From JANMAT01 sp031359995 (GTDB lineage: Bacteria > Actinomycetota > Acidimicrobiia > Acidimicrobiales > Ilumatobacteraceae), in assembly GCA_031359995.1 (NCBI GenBank), contig JANMAT010000108.1, positions 51,561-115,560 of the forward strand: 64,000 nt of DNA. Reading direction: 5' to 3'. A program made the position numbers and the translations under genes. The notes under the pieces are model-generated. The model was not told where the DNA came from, searched no databases, and worked only from the letters and a program-made list of their open reading frames with translations. Positions 49,559 through 57,617 of this stretch are shown here, piece by piece (position 1 is the first letter of the stretch; each line of letters starts with the position of its first letter).

Positions 49559-52144
49559 ATGCGCGCACTACAAGGCACGCTGGGACGGGCGGTGGTCGTG
49601 TCGGGGTTGTTGGCGGCGGGAGCCACGGCGGTCAGCGCCGTCTCGAGCGATCCACCACCGTCGGTGGTGTACTCCTCGACGGTGCAGGCCGATGCGCCCG
49701 TCGGGTTCTGGCGGCTGGGGGACGGTGACGGCACCGCCGCCGACGCCTCGGGCGCCGGCCGCAACGGCAGCTACGCCGGCCCGGTCGGTCACACGAAGGG
49801 TGCGTTGGTCGACGACGGCAACAAGAGCCTGAAGCTCAACGACAACACGCCCACCAACGCCCAGGCGGTGGTGCCCGACGACGGATCGCTGTCGATCGCC
49901 GGCGATCTCACGATCGAGGCATGGGTCAACAGCACGGGCAGCACGGGCAACTACCAGATGATCGTCACGAAGTCGCCGGGCGCCAACGCCGGCAAGGCGA
50001 GCGGGATCCCGAGCAACTACGAGCTGTGGTTGCGGCCGGACCTGGTCCCCGAGTTCCGCGAGACGGCGGGCGAGGGCAACCCGATCGTGAAGGCGTCGTC
50101 GCCGGTCGCCCTCAAGACGTGGACGCACCTCGTGGTGACCCGCGCCGGCAACAAGGTCTCGTTCTTCCTGAACGGGGTGCCGGCCGGCGGCGGGTCCACC
50201 GGCATCGGTGACGTGAAGACGAACAGCCTGCCGGTGCGCATCGGGTCGCGTGAGGACATGGCCGACACCGCCTACTTCACGTTCCGGGGCGCGCTCGACG
50301 AGGTCGCCGTCTACAACAAGGCGCTGGCGCCCGACCGGGTCGCCCTGCACTACAAGGCCGGCACCGATCCGGCATCGTTGGCGCCGACCACCACGGCCGC
50401 GCCGGTGACGGAACCGCCGACGACGGCCCCGGCCACCACCGAGGCCCCGGCCACCACGGCGGCGCCCACGACGGCGGCGCCCACCACGCCGGCCACGACG
50501 GCGGCGGCCACCACGGTGGCGACCACGGCCGTGACCTCACCTCCGGTCACCACCGGCAGCGGTGGCATCAACCAGCAGCCGATCGGCACCACACCGCCGG
50601 CAGGCCCGATCGCCGGCACGTGGCCGACGTCGCCCCAGGCGATCAACGCCGCGGTGTGCGACGCCGCCGGAACACGTGGTCCGGCCGCGGCCCCGACCGT
50701 CGCCGGCTACATCGCCAAGGTCGTGACGCCGGCGACGCTGGTCACCGAGCTCGGCGCATCCAAGAACGCCAACGGCGGCAAGGTGCTGTTCTTCTTCACG
50801 CCCGGCAACTACTCGATCAGCCAGATCGTGCCGGCGGCCGGGAACATGTTCGTCGGCGGCGCGCCCACGGCCACCTACCCGAAGGGCGCCGTGCTGACGC
50901 CCTCGGCCGGCACGAAGTACGCCTTCGGTGGCGGCTCGGCCAGCGTGACGCTGAAGTACCTCACGATCCAGGGCTTCCCGGGGGCGTGGCCGGCCTACAA
51001 CGAGGGCATCGTCAACCACGACTCGGCCGACAACTGGCTGTTCGAGGGCAACACGATCCAGGACAACCACAACGCCGCCATGATGCTGGGCACCGGCAAC
51101 GTGGTGCGCAGCAACTGCCTGCGCAACAACGGCCAGTACGCCTTCAACGCCTACGAGGCGGCCAGCAACGGCACCGACGTCACCATCGAGAACAACGAGA
51201 TCTCGGGCAACAACACCGACGAGATGGAGATGAAGTTCCCGGGCTGCGGGTGCTCGGGCGGCGGCAAGTTCTGGGTGTTCGCCAACGTGACGTACCGGAA
51301 CAACTGGGTGCACGACAACAAGGGCGCCGGGCTGTGGACCGACGGCAACAACAACGGCTTCATGATCACGAACAACATCTTCGAGAACAACACCGACGAA
51401 GCCGTCGCCTACGAGGTCAGCTACAACGCGGTGATCGCCAACAACCTCATCCGCAACAACATGACCCGCAAGGTCACCAACGGCGGGTTCCGGCCCCGCT
51501 CGAACACCTTCCCCGATGCCGCGGTGTACATCTCCGACGCCTCGGGTGCAGCCAACGTGCCCAACAAGTTCGGGATCACCACGATCTCGGTCACCGGCAA
51601 CTTCTTCGACGACAACCCCAACGGGATCACCCTGTTCCCGAACCTCATGCGGGGCTGCTCGGCGACGAAGTGGTGGCTGGTGTCCGACAACTGCAACGCC
51701 CTGAAGCGGCCGTTGGCCGGCGGTGACCAGTGGGGCGTGAAGAACGTGAACGTGTCGGGCAACACCTTCCGGTACAACCCGGCCCGGGCCTACGCCACGT
51801 GCCAGGGCGTGTACTGCGGCCGCAACAGCGTGTTCGCCGGCCGTCAGGGCACGGTGACCGGCAGCGGTGGCACGGTCAACCTGAGCGAGCAGACCACGGC
51901 GGCGGCCGCCGCGCTGGTCTTCGACGGCACGATCCGCTTCGCCAACAACCGCTACATCGGTGACTGGCACTTCACGCCGATCGACACCTCCTGCGTGGTG
52001 CCGATCGCCAACTGGCAGAAGGCGGGTACGCCCTCGCTGTTCGGGTCGTTCGCCACGGCGAACAACTACCTGCAGTGCGGCAGCCACTTGAACGACGTCG
52101 GCTTCGGGCAGGACAAGGGCAGCACCATCGAGGCGTTCAAGTGA
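49559..52144 (+). CDS. Secreted LamG / right-handed beta-helix protein
   Basis: An 861-residue exported protein. The signal peptide (LQGTLGRAVVVSGLLAAGAT then AVSAVSS) is followed by a LamG/concanavalin-like domain at about 40-270 (APVGFWRLGDGDG, GDLTIEAWVNSTGS, FRGALDEVAVYNKAL). A Thr/Pro-rich linker spans about 275-335. A C-terminal region from about 395 has many NN-x-hydrophobic turns (EGNTIQDNHNAAMMLGTGN, ENNEISGNNTDEMEM) typical of parallel beta-helices. It probably binds or cleaves a polysaccharide. No catalytic residues can be assigned. ATG 49559 has GGAGG at 49546-49550. Many Asn codons set it apart from its neighbours. Confidence 0.82.
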   Translation: MRALQGTLGRAVVVSGLLAAGATAVSAVSSDPPPSVVYSSTVQADAPVGFWRLGDGDGTAADASGAGRNGSYAGPVGHTKGALVDDGNKSLKLNDNTPTNAQAVVPDDGSLSIAGDLTIEAWVNSTGSTGNYQMIVTKSPGANAGKASGIPSNYELWLRPDLVPEFRETAGEGNPIVKASSPVALKTWTHLVVTRAGNKVSFFLNGVPAGGGSTGIGDVKTNSLPVRIGSREDMADTAYFTFRGALDEVAVYNKALAPDRVALHYKAGTDPASLAPTTTAAPVTEPPTTAPATTEAPATTAAPTTAAPTTPATTAAATTVATTAVTSPPVTTGSGGINQQPIGTTPPAGPIAGTWPTSPQAINAAVCDAAGTRGPAAAPTVAGYIAKVVTPATLVTELGASKNANGGKVLFFFTPGNYSISQIVPAAGNMFVGGAPTATYPKGAVLTPSAGTKYAFGGGSASVTLKYLTIQGFPGAWPAYNEGIVNHDSADNWLFEGNTIQDNHNAAMMLGTGNVVRSNCLRNNGQYAFNAYEAASNGTDVTIENNEISGNNTDEMEMKFPGCGCSGGGKFWVFANVTYRNNWVHDNKGAGLWTDGNNNGFMITNNIFENNTDEAVAYEVSYNAVIANNLIRNNMTRKVTNGGFRPRSNTFPDAAVYISDASGAANVPNKFGITTISVTGNFFDDNPNGITLFPNLMRGCSATKWWLVSDNCNALKRPLAGGDQWGVKNVNVSGNTFRYNPARAYATCQGVYCGRNSVFAGRQGTVTGSGGTVNLSEQTTAAAAALVFDGTIRFANNRYIGDWHFTPIDTSCVVPIANWQKAGTPSLFGSFATANNYLQCGSHLNDVGFGQDKGSTIEAFK

Positions 52145-52160
52145 ACCCCCACTAGCGCTT

Positions 52161-52230
52161 CGGCGAGCACCCCGGTCGCTCGCCGGTCGCCACGTGCCCC
52201 GTCACCGGTCGCCCCCGGTGGCGGGGCACG
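52161..52230 (+). other. Two strong tandem hairpins between LamG gene and thrS
   Basis: CGGCGAGC/GCTCGCCG (52161-52168 with 52178-52185) is a perfect 8-bp stem. CGTGCCCCGTCACCGG and CCGGTGGCGGGGCACG (52193-52208 with 52215-52230) form a 16-bp stem with one wobble and a six-base loop. No T tract follows. They lie upstream of the thrS -10 (52278), so they are more likely terminators than a thrS leader. Confidence 0.55.
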
Positions 52231-52277
52231 GCCGCGTCTGGGGTGCTATGTGAAAGGCCGTCGCGGTGGTCGGCCGG

Positions 52278-52283
52278 TAGCAT
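52278..52283 (+). promoter_or_regulatory. -10 element TAGCAT before thrS
   Basis: TAGCAT is followed by 9 bases and ATG 52293, so the transcript has at most a very short leader. Confidence 0.45.
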
Positions 52284-52292
52284 CGCTGGGCT

Positions 52293-54269
52293 ATGGCCGA
52301 CCAGATCACGATCCTGCTCCCCGACGGCTCCTCTCGTTCGTACCCGTCGGGCACCACCGCGGGCGACGTGGCGGCGTCGATCGGTTCGGGTCTGGCCAAG
52401 GCGGCGCTGGCGGCCACGGCCGACGGTGCCGAGATCGACCTGGACGTGGCGCTGGCCGACGGTGCCCACGTGGCCATCATCACGGGCACGTCACCCGCGG
52501 GGCGCCACGTGCTGCGCCACTCCACGTCGCACGTCATGGCCCAGGCGGTGACCCAGCTGTTCCCCGGGGCCAGGTTCTCCATCGGTCCCGCCATCGAGGA
52601 CGGCTTCTACTACGACTTCGAGCTGCCCGGTGGCCGCACGTTCTCGGAGGAGGACCTCGCCGCCATCGAGGCGCGCATGCGCGAGATCATCAAGGCGAAC
52701 CAGCCGTTCGAGCGCCGCGAGCTCCGTTTCGACGACGCCCTCGCGCTCTTCGCCGACCAGCCCTACAAGTGCGAGATCATCCAGCGCGTGCGCGGCGGTG
52801 CCGCCGATGGTGCCGACGCCGACGAGGTCGGTTCGGCCGACACGGTGAGCGTGTACCGGAACTCGCCCGATTTCGTCGACATGTGCCGGGGGCCGCACGT
52901 GCCGTCCACGGCCAGGCTCGGCCACTTCAAGCTCATGAAGGTGGCCGGCGCCTACTGGCGGGGCAACGAGAAGGGCCCGCAGCTGCAGCGCATCTACGGC
53001 ACCGCGTGGGAGTCGAAGGCCACGCTGGAAGAGCATCTTCACCGCCTGGAGGAGGCCGAGAAGCGCGACCACCGCAAGCTCGCCGTCGAGCTCGACCTGC
53101 TCAGCTTCCCGCGCGAGCTCGGCGGCGGTCTGGCCGTGTGGCACCCGAAGGGCGCGGCCATCCGCAAGCTGATGGAGGACTACAGCCGGGCCCGGCACGT
53201 GAACGGTGGCTACGAGTTCGTCTACACGCCGCACCTGGCCAACGGCCAGCTGTTCGAAACCTCGGGCCACCTTGCCTGGTACAAGGACGGCATGTACCCG
53301 GCCATGGAGATGGACAACGGGACGTACTACCCGAAGCCCATGAACTGCCCGATGCACTGCTTGATCTTCCGGTCGCGGCAGCGTTCCTACCGCGAGCTGC
53401 CGCTGCGGTTGTTCGAGCTCGGCACCGTGTACCGCTACGAGCGGGCGGGCACGCTGCACGGTCTGCTCCGCACGCGCGGCTTCACGCAGGACGACAGCCA
53501 CATCTACTGCACCGAAGACCAGCTGGCCGACGAGATCGCGTCGTTGCTCGACTTCGTCATCTCGGTGCTGCGCGCCTTCGGCTTCGAGGACTTCCAGTTC
53601 TACCTGTCGACGAAGGATCCCGAGAAGTACGTCGGCTCCGACGAGATCTGGGCCAAGGCCACCGACGCCCTGCGGGCCGCGCTCGACAAGCACGGGCTGG
53701 AGTACGCCATCAAGGAGGGCGACGCCGCCTTCTACGGCCCGAAGATCGACATCGACGTGAAGGATGCCATCGGTCGTCGGTGGCAGCTCTCCACGATCCA
53801 GTGCGACTTCAACCATCCCGAGCGTTTCAACCTGGAGTACGTAGGCGCCGACAACGCGCGCCACCGGCCGATCATGCTGCACCGTGCGCTGTTCGGTTCG
53901 CTCGAGCGCTTCTTCGGGGTGCTCGTGGAGCACTACGCCGGTGCCTTCCCCACGTGGCTGGCGCCCGTGCAGGTGAGCGTGCTGCCCGTGGCCGATGCCC
54001 ACGAGGCCTATGCCCGGACGGTGGTCCACCAGCTCAAGGCCGGGGGCTTCCGGTCGGAGCTGATCGTGGCCGACGAAGGTCTGGGCAAGCGCATCGCTGT
54101 GCAGAAGTCGGCCAAGATCCCGTACGTGCTCGTGGTGGGCGACACCGACATCGCCGCCGGCACCGTCGGCGTGAACGCCCGCGGTCAGCAGGTGGAGCGC
54201 GACGTGCCGGTGAGCACCTTCCTCGAGCGTCTGGCGGCCGACGTGGCCGCCGCCGCCATCCCCGTCTGA
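52293..54269 (+). CDS. thrS: Threonyl-tRNA synthetase
   Basis: A 658-residue class II synthetase. An N-terminal TGS domain (ITILLPDGSSRSYPSGTTAG) is followed by the editing domain with HSTSHVMAQAVTQLFPGARF. The catalytic core has zinc ligands in KPMNCPMHCLIF, GFTQDDSHIYC and IMLHRALFGSLERF. The anticodon-binding C-terminus contains AHEAYARTVVHQLKAGG. The length is normal. No T-box was seen, in contrast to ileS; the promoter hexamer TAGCAT lies 9 bases before ATG 52293. In mycobacteria thrS is linked to HIT, pgsA and patA genes, and those are found downstream here. Confidence 0.96.
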   Translation: MADQITILLPDGSSRSYPSGTTAGDVAASIGSGLAKAALAATADGAEIDLDVALADGAHVAIITGTSPAGRHVLRHSTSHVMAQAVTQLFPGARFSIGPAIEDGFYYDFELPGGRTFSEEDLAAIEARMREIIKANQPFERRELRFDDALALFADQPYKCEIIQRVRGGAADGADADEVGSADTVSVYRNSPDFVDMCRGPHVPSTARLGHFKLMKVAGAYWRGNEKGPQLQRIYGTAWESKATLEEHLHRLEEAEKRDHRKLAVELDLLSFPRELGGGLAVWHPKGAAIRKLMEDYSRARHVNGGYEFVYTPHLANGQLFETSGHLAWYKDGMYPAMEMDNGTYYPKPMNCPMHCLIFRSRQRSYRELPLRLFELGTVYRYERAGTLHGLLRTRGFTQDDSHIYCTEDQLADEIASLLDFVISVLRAFGFEDFQFYLSTKDPEKYVGSDEIWAKATDALRAALDKHGLEYAIKEGDAAFYGPKIDIDVKDAIGRRWQLSTIQCDFNHPERFNLEYVGADNARHRPIMLHRALFGSLERFFGVLVEHYAGAFPTWLAPVQVSVLPVADAHEAYARTVVHQLKAGGFRSELIVADEGLGKRIAVQKSAKIPYVLVVGDTDIAAGTVGVNARGQQVERDVPVSTFLERLAADVAAAAIPV

Positions 54270-54287
54270 TCAAGGTTCCCGGCCCGC

Positions 54288-55175
54288 TCACCGGCCGAGG
54301 GCGCGGTCGAGCAGGTCGGCGCTGAGCTGGTCGGCGTCGAGCGGTAGGCCGCGCGCCGCGAACCACGTCGCCACGTTGGCCACGTCGCGCCGCAGGAACA
54401 CCGGCCCCTGCGGGTTGCCGACGACGTCGACGATCTGGGGCAGATCGATCAGCCACACGTGCTCGTCGTGCACGAGGAGGTTGTAGGCCGACAGGTCGCC
54501 GTGGGTGTAACCGGCCTCGGCCATGGCGGTGAGCGACGACCACAGGTCGTGCCACAACCCGTCGAGCTCGGCGCGCCGCGGACGCACCTGGGCCAGGCGC
54601 GGCGCGGCCGTGCCGTCGCCGTCGCCCACGAACTCGATGGTCAGATCGGTGCCGTCGCGCTGCACCGGGTAGGGCACGGGCAGACCGAGCTCCCACAGTC
54701 GCCCGAGGGCGGCGAACTCGGCCACGGCCCACTGGGCGGCGATGATGTCGAGGCCGATCGAGGTGCGGTTGGCCATGGCCCGCATCTCGCGGCTGCGGCG
54801 CACGCGCCGACCCTCCAGGTAGCCGGCATCGCGGTGGAACAGGCGCTGCTCGCGCGACCGGTAGCGCTTGACGGCCAGCAGGCACGCCGAGCCGTCGGGC
54901 GCGATGCGCTCCAGCAGGTGCACCTCGGCCTCCTTGCCGGTCTTGAGGATGCCGCGCTCGTGGTCGAGGGCGTCGCCGTCGACCACGAGCCAGTCGGGCG
55001 CGGGGGTGGGGCCGCGCTGATCGGCGTCGGCGTAGCTGCTCCAACGGGCGCCCTGGGGCAGGTCGGCGTCGTCGGGCGGTGCGAAGAGATCGCCGGCCGC
55101 GAAGGCGGCGGCGTCGGACAGGAACGGTGAAGGGTCGTCATCGTCCCAACGACGACGACGGAAGGCCTTGGTCAA
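54288..55175 (-). CDS. RIO1-like serine kinase, TTG start
   Basis: A 295-residue atypical protein kinase of the RIO family. The glycine-rich-loop equivalent is LKTGKEAEVHLLER, the ATP-binding Lys is in LLAVKRYRSREQRLF, the catalytic loop is YTHGDLSAYNLLVHD, and the metal-binding loop is WLIDLPQIVDVV. Bacterial RIO kinases have unknown targets. The only in-frame start before the conserved part is TTG 55175, since a TGA lies upstream and no ATG or GTG is available. Converges on thrS. A 21-codon ORF with a strong ribosome binding site lies 68 bases upstream on the same strand. Confidence 0.85.
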   Translation of the reverse strand: MTKAFRRRRWDDDDPSPFLSDAAAFAAGDLFAPPDDADLPQGARWSSYADADQRGPTPAPDWLVVDGDALDHERGILKTGKEAEVHLLERIAPDGSACLLAVKRYRSREQRLFHRDAGYLEGRRVRRSREMRAMANRTSIGLDIIAAQWAVAEFAALGRLWELGLPVPYPVQRDGTDLTIEFVGDGDGTAAPRLAQVRPRRAELDGLWHDLWSSLTAMAEAGYTHGDLSAYNLLVHDEHVWLIDLPQIVDVVGNPQGPVFLRRDVANVATWFAARGLPLDADQLSADLLDRALGR

Positions 55176-55243
55176 CGGAGAGAGGCTCCTCGAAAGAGCG
55201 AGGAGCGCAGGCCCACAGGGGCCGACCGCGAACGATCAACGGG

Positions 55244-55309
55244 TCAGCCGGGACCGGGCGCCACCTCGCGCCGGGTAGGGATGGGGGAAGCGCTGTCGAA
55301 CACCTGCAT
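55244..55309 (-). CDS. Possible 21-residue peptide ORF with strong ribosome binding site
   Basis: On the minus strand GAGGAGG (55322-55316) lies six bases before ATG 55309, which opens a 22-codon frame ending in TGA at 55246-55244. The peptide starts MQVFDSASPI and ends VAPGPG. The site is as strong as that of sepF, in a 232-base region with no other gene. It could be a leader peptide for the TTG-started RIO kinase downstream or an independent small protein. An ATG at 55315 would add two residues but sits too close to the binding site. Confidence 0.45.
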   Translation of the reverse strand: MQVFDSASPIPTRREVAPGPG

Positions 55310-55407
55310 GGCCATCCTCCTCTGCCGCGGCGGCCGGGAACGGCTGCCGTTGACGGAGCGCATCTTGGCCGACTGCGGCGGCCGGGCCCAGTGAATATCC
55401 GCGCGGC

Positions 55408-55935
55408 GTGGTGGTCGACCATGATCGGGTTGTGCTCGAACGGTTGTGGAACGGGTGGCGGACCAGCTACGTGCAGTCGATCCCTGATGAGCCCCCCGAC
55501 GGCGACACCCGTTCGGTGTTCACCCGCATTCTGGCGTCGGGCCTGAGCGACGAGGAGGCGAACGTCGTGCACCGCGGGCGTTGGTGCTTCGCCATCCTGA
55601 ACGCCTACCCGTATGCCACCGGGCACACCCTGATCCTCCCGTACCGGGAGATCGCCGACCTCGAAGACCTCGACGAGGCCGAGACGGCCGAGCTGTGGGC
55701 CACCACCACCGCCGCGGTGCGGGCAGTGAAGGCCGCCTACCGCCCGGCCGGCCTGAACGTGGGCATCAACCTGGGGCGGCCGGCCGGGGGCAGCATCAGC
55801 CAGCACCTGCACGTCCACGTGGTGCCCCGCTGGACGGGCGACGGCAACTTCATGCTGGCCGTGGCCAACACCCGCACCCTGCCCGAGGCCCTGTCGGCCA
55901 CCGCGGCCAGGATCCGCAGCGCCTGGCCCCAGTAG
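55408..55935 (+). CDS. HIT-family hydrolase (AP4A phosphorylase-like)
   Basis: A 175-residue histidine-triad nucleotide-binding protein resembling mycobacterial Rv2613c, a diadenosine tetraphosphate phosphorylase. LERLWNGWRTSYVQ, VVHRGRWCFAILNAYPYATG and the triad SISQHLHVHVVPRW are diagnostic. GTG 55408 is used; GTG 55411 or 55432 are possible. The gene keeps the thrS-HIT neighbourhood of Actinobacteria, although a RIO kinase gene intervenes on the other strand. The next gene's promoter overlaps its stop codon. Confidence 0.87.
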   Translation: MVVDHDRVVLERLWNGWRTSYVQSIPDEPPDGDTRSVFTRILASGLSDEEANVVHRGRWCFAILNAYPYATGHTLILPYREIADLEDLDEAETAELWATTTAAVRAVKAAYRPAGLNVGINLGRPAGGSISQHLHVHVVPRWTGDGNFMLAVANTRTLPEALSATAARIRSAWPQ

Positions 55936-55938
55936 GGT
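55933..55938 (+). promoter_or_regulatory. -10 element TAGGGT overlapping the HIT stop
   Basis: TAGGGT starts at the HIT stop codon TAG and is followed by 7 bases and GTG 55946. Confidence 0.45.
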
Positions 55939-55945
55939 TGTCGCC

Positions 55946-56455
55946 GTGGCCGACCCCCGACACGCCGAGAACACCGACGACCTGCGCGACGCACTCCCCG
56001 CGGACCTGCACGCCCACGACCCGGCCGTGCCCTACAAGTTCCCGGACAACAGCAGGCGCCGCACGCCCGGCGTCATGTATCTGGTGATCGCCGCCATCTG
56101 CCTGGTCCTGTGGCTGGTGCGGCGAGGCGACGCCCCGGTGCTGGTGAACCGGGGGTTCGTGCTCGCCGCCGGGCTGCTGGGCGCCCTGGGTCTGCTGTGC
56201 CTCACCTCGGGTTGGCGCATGCACCTGGACGAGAAGCAGGCTCTGGAGAGCGCCACCGCCGCCGTGGGCTTCCCGGTGGGGCACGCCTCGGCCCAGCTGT
56301 CGTGGCGCGGGCTGCGCAGCCGCCCGACCTGGCGGATCCTGTGCTACTCGGCCGAGGAGCCGCCCCGGCGGCGCGGGTTCGTGCTGGTCGACGCCATCGA
56401 CGGACACACGGTGGAGCACCTCGTGGAGGACAACCCCGAGGAGTGGACGACCTGA
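55946..56455 (+). CDS. Conserved actinobacterial membrane protein
   Basis: A 169-residue protein with two hydrophobic segments at about 43-58 (VMYLVIAAICLVLWLV) and 69-86 (FVLAAGLLGALGLLCLT). A cytoplasmic C-terminal domain follows (SAQLSWRGLRSRPTWRILCY). The first 40 residues are polar and acidic. It resembles a small conserved membrane protein seen next to HIT genes in Actinobacteria, of unknown function. GTG 55946 follows TAGGGT by 7 bases. Confidence 0.7.
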   Translation: MADPRHAENTDDLRDALPADLHAHDPAVPYKFPDNSRRRTPGVMYLVIAAICLVLWLVRRGDAPVLVNRGFVLAAGLLGALGLLCLTSGWRMHLDEKQALESATAAVGFPVGHASAQLSWRGLRSRPTWRILCYSAEEPPRRRGFVLVDAIDGHTVEHLVEDNPEEWTT

Positions 56456-56477
56456 ATCGGCCGCCGGGCCCCCCTCC

Positions 56478-56510
56478 TTCTGTGCGTGATGCGTCGCACA
56501 TGTGAGACGG
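56478..56510 (+). repeat. 33-bp direct repeat, copy 1
   Basis: This copy lies 22 bases after the preceding gene and shares 32 of 33 bases with 57462-57494. Internally it has TGTGCG and CGCACA arms. The two copies flank the AbiEi/DUF559 gene. Confidence 0.8.
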
Positions 56511-56526
56511 GAGCGGCTCAGAACGG

Positions 56527-57489
56527 GTGCTTCCAGCGGGGGACCGGTCGTGCACACGTACCCGTGTGCGCCTTCCTCCCGAACTCATCCGGATCTCCGG
56601 CCGCCAGCACGGCCTGATCACGCTCGACCAGTGGCGCCGAACCACCCAGTCGCGAGCGTCCTTCTACCGCGCTCTGTCCGCCGGTCTCCTCGTCGATGTG
56701 CTCCCTGGCGTCGCCGCGTTGAGCGGGACGGTCGTGGGGCCGATGAGCCGCATCACCGCGGGTGTCCTCCACTACGGCCCCGAGGTCGACGTGTCCCACC
56801 GCAGCTCAGCCTTCGTGTGGGGGGCCGAGGTCGTCGGCGACCGACCGGTCGATCTGCTCCTCGTCGGGCATCGACGTTCGACCGCCCGAACCGGCTACCG
56901 GTTGCACCGCAGCACGGAGCCGGTGCCGACCCGGATGCGCCACGGCCTGCGCGTCACGTCGGCCCCGGTGACGCTGCTCCAACTCGGCGCGGTGGTCGAT
57001 CGGCGCGTCGTGTTGCAGGCCTTCGAAGCGATGCTCGTGCGTCGGGTCGTGACGTACCGGTCGGTGGAGCGGGTCCTCGCCGAGCCGCGCCGGAGTGGTC
57101 GGGACGGCGTGCTCGCTCTCGAGTGGGCCCTCGGTGAAGCCGGTCTCGGCGTGCGCATGCCCGACAGTGCGGTGGAAGCTGAAGCGGCCCGTGTGTTCCG
57201 GCGGGCCGGCCTCCAGCACTGGGTCTTCCACGCCCACATCGAAGGGTTCGAGGTCGACTTCGCCTTCGTGGCGGAGCGGCTCGTCGTCGAGATCGACGGG
57301 TGGGACTTCCATGCCCGCCGCCGTTCGAGGTGGGAGGACGGCCTCCAGCGCGACCTCGTGCTCATGGCCTGTGGCTGGCAGGTGGTGCACCTGACCTGGG
57401 CGATGATCGTGCGCCATCCCGGTCGGGCAGCGCGCCAGCTCGCCGCGGTCCTGGCCCAGCGTTCTGTGCGTGATGCGTCGCAGATGTGA
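56527..57489 (+). CDS. AbiEi-like antitoxin / DUF559 endonuclease-like protein
   Basis: A 320-residue protein combining an N-terminal winged-helix of the AbiEi antitoxin type (ISGRQHGLITLDQWRRTTQ, FYRALSAGLLVDVLPGVAAL) with a C-terminal DUF559/Vsr-like fold. The latter contains the candidate Asp-x-Glu core FEVDFAFVAERLVVEIDGWD and a GWQVVHLTW end. Such fusions are common in Actinobacteria, often near mobile DNA, with unproven function. The start is uncertain (GTG 56527 or GTG 56566). The last codons belong to a 33-bp direct repeat whose other copy lies upstream, which suggests the gene arrived as a cassette. No toxin partner is seen. Confidence 0.8.
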   Translation: MLPAGDRSCTRTRVRLPPELIRISGRQHGLITLDQWRRTTQSRASFYRALSAGLLVDVLPGVAALSGTVVGPMSRITAGVLHYGPEVDVSHRSSAFVWGAEVVGDRPVDLLLVGHRRSTARTGYRLHRSTEPVPTRMRHGLRVTSAPVTLLQLGAVVDRRVVLQAFEAMLVRRVVTYRSVERVLAEPRRSGRDGVLALEWALGEAGLGVRMPDSAVEAEAARVFRRAGLQHWVFHAHIEGFEVDFAFVAERLVVEIDGWDFHARRRSRWEDGLQRDLVLMACGWQVVHLTWAMIVRHPGRAARQLAAVLAQRSVRDASQM

Positions 57490-57494
57490 GACGG
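57462..57494 (+). repeat. 33-bp direct repeat, copy 2
   Basis: Differs at one base from the copy at 56478-56510 and supplies the last codons and stop of the AbiEi/DUF559 gene. It directly abuts the broken ECF sigma gene. Confidence 0.8.
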
Positions 57495-57496
57495 AT

Positions 57497-57612
57497 CCGG
57501 CGCAAAACCGGACTGCGCAGGGCCCCGATGGCCCGAAGGTACGTCTCCTGCGTGAGGTCGTCGGCGGTGTTGCGGTCGCCGGCGTGGGCACAGAACCTCC
57601 AGACGTCGGCCT
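57497..57612 (-). pseudogene. Fragment of an ECF sigma factor gene (region 2)
   Basis: On the minus strand, codons from about 57610 downward read ADVWRFCAHAGDRNTADDLT then QETYLRAIGALR, a clear sigma region 2.1-2.3. Homology stops at about 57510, just before the direct repeat at 57494. No region 4 is present, and no start region lies upstream, where the opposite-strand anti-sigma remnant begins at once. It is a decayed piece, probably cut by insertion of the neighbouring cassette. Confidence 0.75.
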
Positions 57613-57617
57613 GGCCG

